NCBI RefSeq assembly: GCF_003226535.1 | Contig: NZ_QKOB01000003.1 | Location: 310,001-374,000 of the forward strand | Origin: Meiothermus sp. Pnk-1 | GTDB taxonomy: Bacteria > Deinococcota > Deinococci > Deinococcales > Thermaceae | Length of the DNA: 64,000 nt | Direction of reading: 5' to 3' | Part shown: piece by piece, positions 62,320-64,000 of the stretch | How positions within the stretch are numbered: position 1 is the first letter of the stretch | How the letters are laid out: every line of letters begins with the position of its first letter | Position numbers and translations under genes: made by a program | Notes under the pieces: generated by a model | Told to the model about the DNA's origin: nothing | Databases searched by the model: none | The model's input: only the letters and a program-made list of their open reading frames with translations

Positions 62320-62371
62320 CGTGCTCCCCTGGAAGGCGCTTCGCAGCACAACCCATCGAGAGGATTTCTCA
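62320..62371 (+). repeat. 52-bp direct repeat, right copy
   Basis: Matches 56124-56175 at 50 of 52 positions. It lies between the 3' end of the exporter operon to the right (stop at 62416, minus strand) and the start of the efflux operon. The next bases (TCATACGTCGTACG from 62370) match part of the dispersed 20-bp repeat. Confidence 0.85.
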
Positions 62372-62415
62372 TACGTCGTACGGCAGCAGACCCCTGGGGC
62401 CGCCGGGCTAGCGCC

Positions 62416-62895
62416 TCAGTGGCAGCTTGCCCCCGCTCCCACCCGGAAGTTCACCCGCTCGGCCCGCGTGAAGTCGAAGACGGCCGCATCCTCGAGCGTC
62501 CCGCTCGTACACCCCGGCGTGAGCGCCTGGCCATCCCGCAGCACCCGGCCCGACCGGAAGGCAAGGGCGTAAGGTTGGGGCCGCTCTACGCTCAGCGTGT
62601 AACTCCCGCTCAAAAACCGAGCGGTAAGCCGCCAGCGCCCATCTTGCACCCCGCCAGCGCAGGAGATGCAGAACGAACGGCGGCTCTCCACCCGCACGCC
62701 ATTCCACGTTCCCTCCCCTGGATTCTCCCCCAGGCTCTCCCAGAAGGCCGAGCGGTTACCCAGGGGGTCAGGAAAGGCCACCAGCAGCAAGGCCCCCACC
62801 GTCACGGCCCTGGCGGTCTTGCTCTGGGTGCCACGCCACAACGCCACGGCGGCCGCGGCCAGCAAAGCCCACCATACAATCGTCCAGATGCTCAT
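62416..62895 (-). CDS. Unknown protein with N-terminal membrane helices, third gene of the exporter operon
   Basis: 159 residues from ATG 62895 (GAGGTGG upstream; start overlaps the permease stop as ATGA). One or two helices in the first 45 residues (IWTIVWWALLAAAAVALW, AVTVGALLLVAFPDPLG). The rest is beta-rich, extracytoplasmic by position, and has four Cys (CISCAGG, GCTSG, GASCH) that may form disulfides. I do not recognise a family. The longer frame to 63288 overlaps the permease gene and is not used. Confidence 0.6.
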   Translation of the reverse strand: MSIWTIVWWALLAAAAVALWRGTQSKTARAVTVGALLLVAFPDPLGNRSAFWESLGENPGEGTWNGVRVESRRSFCISCAGGVQDGRWRLTARFLSGSYTLSVERPQPYALAFRSGRVLRDGQALTPGCTSGTLEDAAVFDFTRAERVNFRVGAGASCH

Positions 62896-63653
62896 GCTTC
62901 CACCTCGTCCCAGATCCGCCCGGCCAGCACGATCCCCAGGGCCGTGAGCAGCAGCGCATACAGCAAAGGTTCGCCGGGAAGCCCCGCCACCGGCGCCTCG
63001 GCGAGCAAGTCCACCCCCTGGAAACGCACCGCCGGGAAGGGCCACACCGGCAAGAACGCATATGCGGTGCGGGCCGAAAGCTCGAAAAACCAGCCCAGAA
63101 GGGCAACGATCCCCAAAACGAGGGCGGCCCCTGACAGCCAACCCAGCCGCGAGAGCCCATAGGCCCAGGTGAGGGTTTGCCCCAACAGGGCCAGGGCCAG
63201 CAGGGGCAGGCCAAGGATCACCCCGTAGAGGGCCAACCCCAGCACCCCCGGCAAGCTGAGCTCGAGCCCAAACCCCCGCGTACCCCACCAGAACAACCCG
63301 GCCAGCGCCTCGGCAAAGACCAGCAACACCGCCCCCGCGAAGAGGAAACGGGCCAGCTGGTGGATGAGGCCCGGCGGGACGCTCAACAGCAGCCAGCTCT
63401 CGACCCGGCCAGCCCGTCCCAAGGCAGCCAAAAGCAACAAGAAGCCCGCGAAAGCCGCCGTGATAAACACCGCGAACTGTCCGGCGAACAGCCCGCCCAC
63501 GCTATCGAGGGGCTGCCCCATCGCCTCCTGACGCACCCGGAGCGCCACCACCAGCGAAAGCAGCAGGATGCCCCCCAGCAGCATCAGCCAGCCGAGTTGC
63601 TTGCGCAGCTCGAGCCAGAGCAGGGTGGGCAGCGGATTCACCCGAGCCTTCAT
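62892..63653 (-). CDS. ABC-2 type exporter permease
   Basis: 253 residues from ATG 63653 (GAGGTGTTG upstream). Six hydrophobic segments: LGWLMLLGGILLLSLVVAL, FITAAFAGFLLLLAAL, LARFLFAGAVLLVFAEALAG, GVLGLALYGVILGLPLLALALLG, LSGAALVLGIVALLGWFFEL and LLYALLLTALGIVLAGRI. VESWLLLSVPPGLIHQLARF is the coupling-loop region. It overlaps the ATPase gene upstream by 4 bp. Cargo unknown. Confidence 0.8.
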   Translation of the reverse strand: MKARVNPLPTLLWLELRKQLGWLMLLGGILLLSLVVALRVRQEAMGQPLDSVGGLFAGQFAVFITAAFAGFLLLLAALGRAGRVESWLLLSVPPGLIHQLARFLFAGAVLLVFAEALAGLFWWGTRGFGLELSLPGVLGLALYGVILGLPLLALALLGQTLTWAYGLSRLGWLSGAALVLGIVALLGWFFELSARTAYAFLPVWPFPAVRFQGVDLLAEAPVAGLPGEPLLYALLLTALGIVLAGRIWDEVEA

Positions 63654-64000
63654 GCCAACACCTCCTTGAATGCCTCCACCACGCTCTTGCCCTGCGCGCG
63701 CAGGTCTTCGGCCTGGGCGTCGAGGACCAGTTTTCCTTCCTTGAGGAACACCGCCCGGTCGAACATCCCCTCGGCCTCGGCGACCTCGTGGGTGGAGAGG
63801 ACTACCGTGGCCTCCTCCCGCCACTCCTGCACCAAAGCCCGCAGGATGCGGTCGCGGGAGATGAGGTCTATTCCGGCCAAGGGTTCATCCAGTAGGTAAA
63901 GCTTGGCCTCCCGGGCTAGGGCCAAGGCCAGCCGCAGCCGCCCCTGCTGCCCCTTGGAGAGGGCCTTGATCGGCCTCGCAGGAACCTCCAAAAAAGCCAG
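63650..64000 (-). CDS. ABC exporter ATPase, C-terminal part (cut by window end)
   Basis: Frame open to the right edge; only the last 116 residues are visible. Signature-like ALSKGQQGRLRLALALA, Walker B LYLLDEPLAGID and H-loop LSTHEVAEAE identify an ABC-2 type ATPase. Walker A lies outside. LSKGQQGR departs from LSGGQxQR but is common in ABC-2 exporters. It overlaps its permease gene. Confidence 0.85.
   Translation of the reverse strand: MAFLEVPARPIKALSKGQQGRLRLALALAREAKLYLLDEPLAGIDLISRDRILRALVQEWREEATVVLSTHEVAEAEGMFDRAVFLKEGKLVLDAQAEDLRAQGKSVVEAFKEVLA

Noticed and set aside
56124-62371. Composite transposon made by the 52-bp repeats
   Set aside because: No transposase, no terminal inverted repeat ends and no target duplications are visible. 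Kept as a direct-repeat observation only.
62416-63288. 290-codon frame extending the unknown exporter-operon protein upstream
   Set aside because: The extra part reads antiparallel to coding logic of the ABC-2 permease gene in another frame. ATG 62895 has a good ribosome site and the usual ATGA overlap.

Overview
The window is a high-GC (about 64-65%) stretch from a thermophilic member of the Deinococcus-Thermus phylum. Meiothermus or a close Thermaceae relative fits best. The evidence is the EF-G-2-type paralog, the LonC-type protease next to a canonical Lon, OstA-like proteins, a FemAB-type peptidoglycan enzyme, many TANNNT boxes 6-7 bp before start codons (leaderless promoters) and an extreme excess of the palindrome CTCGAG. 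No rRNA, tRNA, CRISPR array or transposase was found. The genus assignment is inference.

Layout. 1-2904: tail of a FemAB-like gene and three LptC/OstA-like envelope genes (+). 2926-3555: CBS-CBS-ACT protein. 3718-15403: an eleven-gene minus-strand operon for reductive pyrimidine catabolism (preT, preA, dihydropyrimidinase, cytosine deaminase), with two NitT/TauT-type ABC importers sharing one ATPase and a Uma2 nuclease gene inside. It ends at a strong terminator at 3672-3702. 15404-16142: a 739-bp control region holding candidate operators for the pre operon, an AT-rich promoter with a mini-ORF, and a near-consensus HspR operator (HAIR) directly before lon (16143-18524). 18661-24269: a minus-strand group (HMA-like protein, GNAT-like protein, vWA protein, DUF3352-like protein, EF-G-like GTPase). 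24401-28591: DUF2461 protein, JAMM peptidase, a three-unit tandem hairpin array, a BtuF-like protein, coaE and a CCA/poly(A) polymerase-family gene. 28699-37992: sugar dehydrogenase-like lipoprotein, RNase R, class III aminotransferase, a secreted copper-amine-oxidase-N protein, a CoxG-like protein and a polysaccharide deacetylase. 38072-41667: a NagX/DUF5009 membrane protein, a small Lys-rich secreted protein and a two-component system with structured repeats between its two genes.

41723-45036 holds a riboflavin-uptake module: a fused ATPase-permease ABC protein, a divergent SWIM zinc-finger gene and a RibY-like binding protein behind a clear FMN riboswitch. 45033-52728 holds a PIG-L deacetylase, GNAT, TPR protein, glgA, a LivK-like binding protein, a gamma-glutamylcyclotransferase-like protein, a SagB-like oxidoreductase and glgC, so two glycogen genes lie close together. 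52961-55150 encodes a LonC-type protease with a degenerate Walker A, followed by an aldo/keto reductase. 56192-62182 is a minus-strand efflux operon (Yip1, two TolC-like proteins, MacA, MacB ATPase, MacB permease). Near-identical 52-bp direct repeats flank it. The window ends in an ABC-2 exporter operon cut by the right edge.

Most notable for follow-up: the tandem double-hairpin array whose stems vary by compensatory changes (25694-25833); the pre operon with its paired importers and palindromic control sites; the FMN-riboswitch/RibY plus ABC-fusion pair; the HAIR-lon regulatory unit; the direct repeats bracketing the efflux operon; and the CTCGAG iteration.
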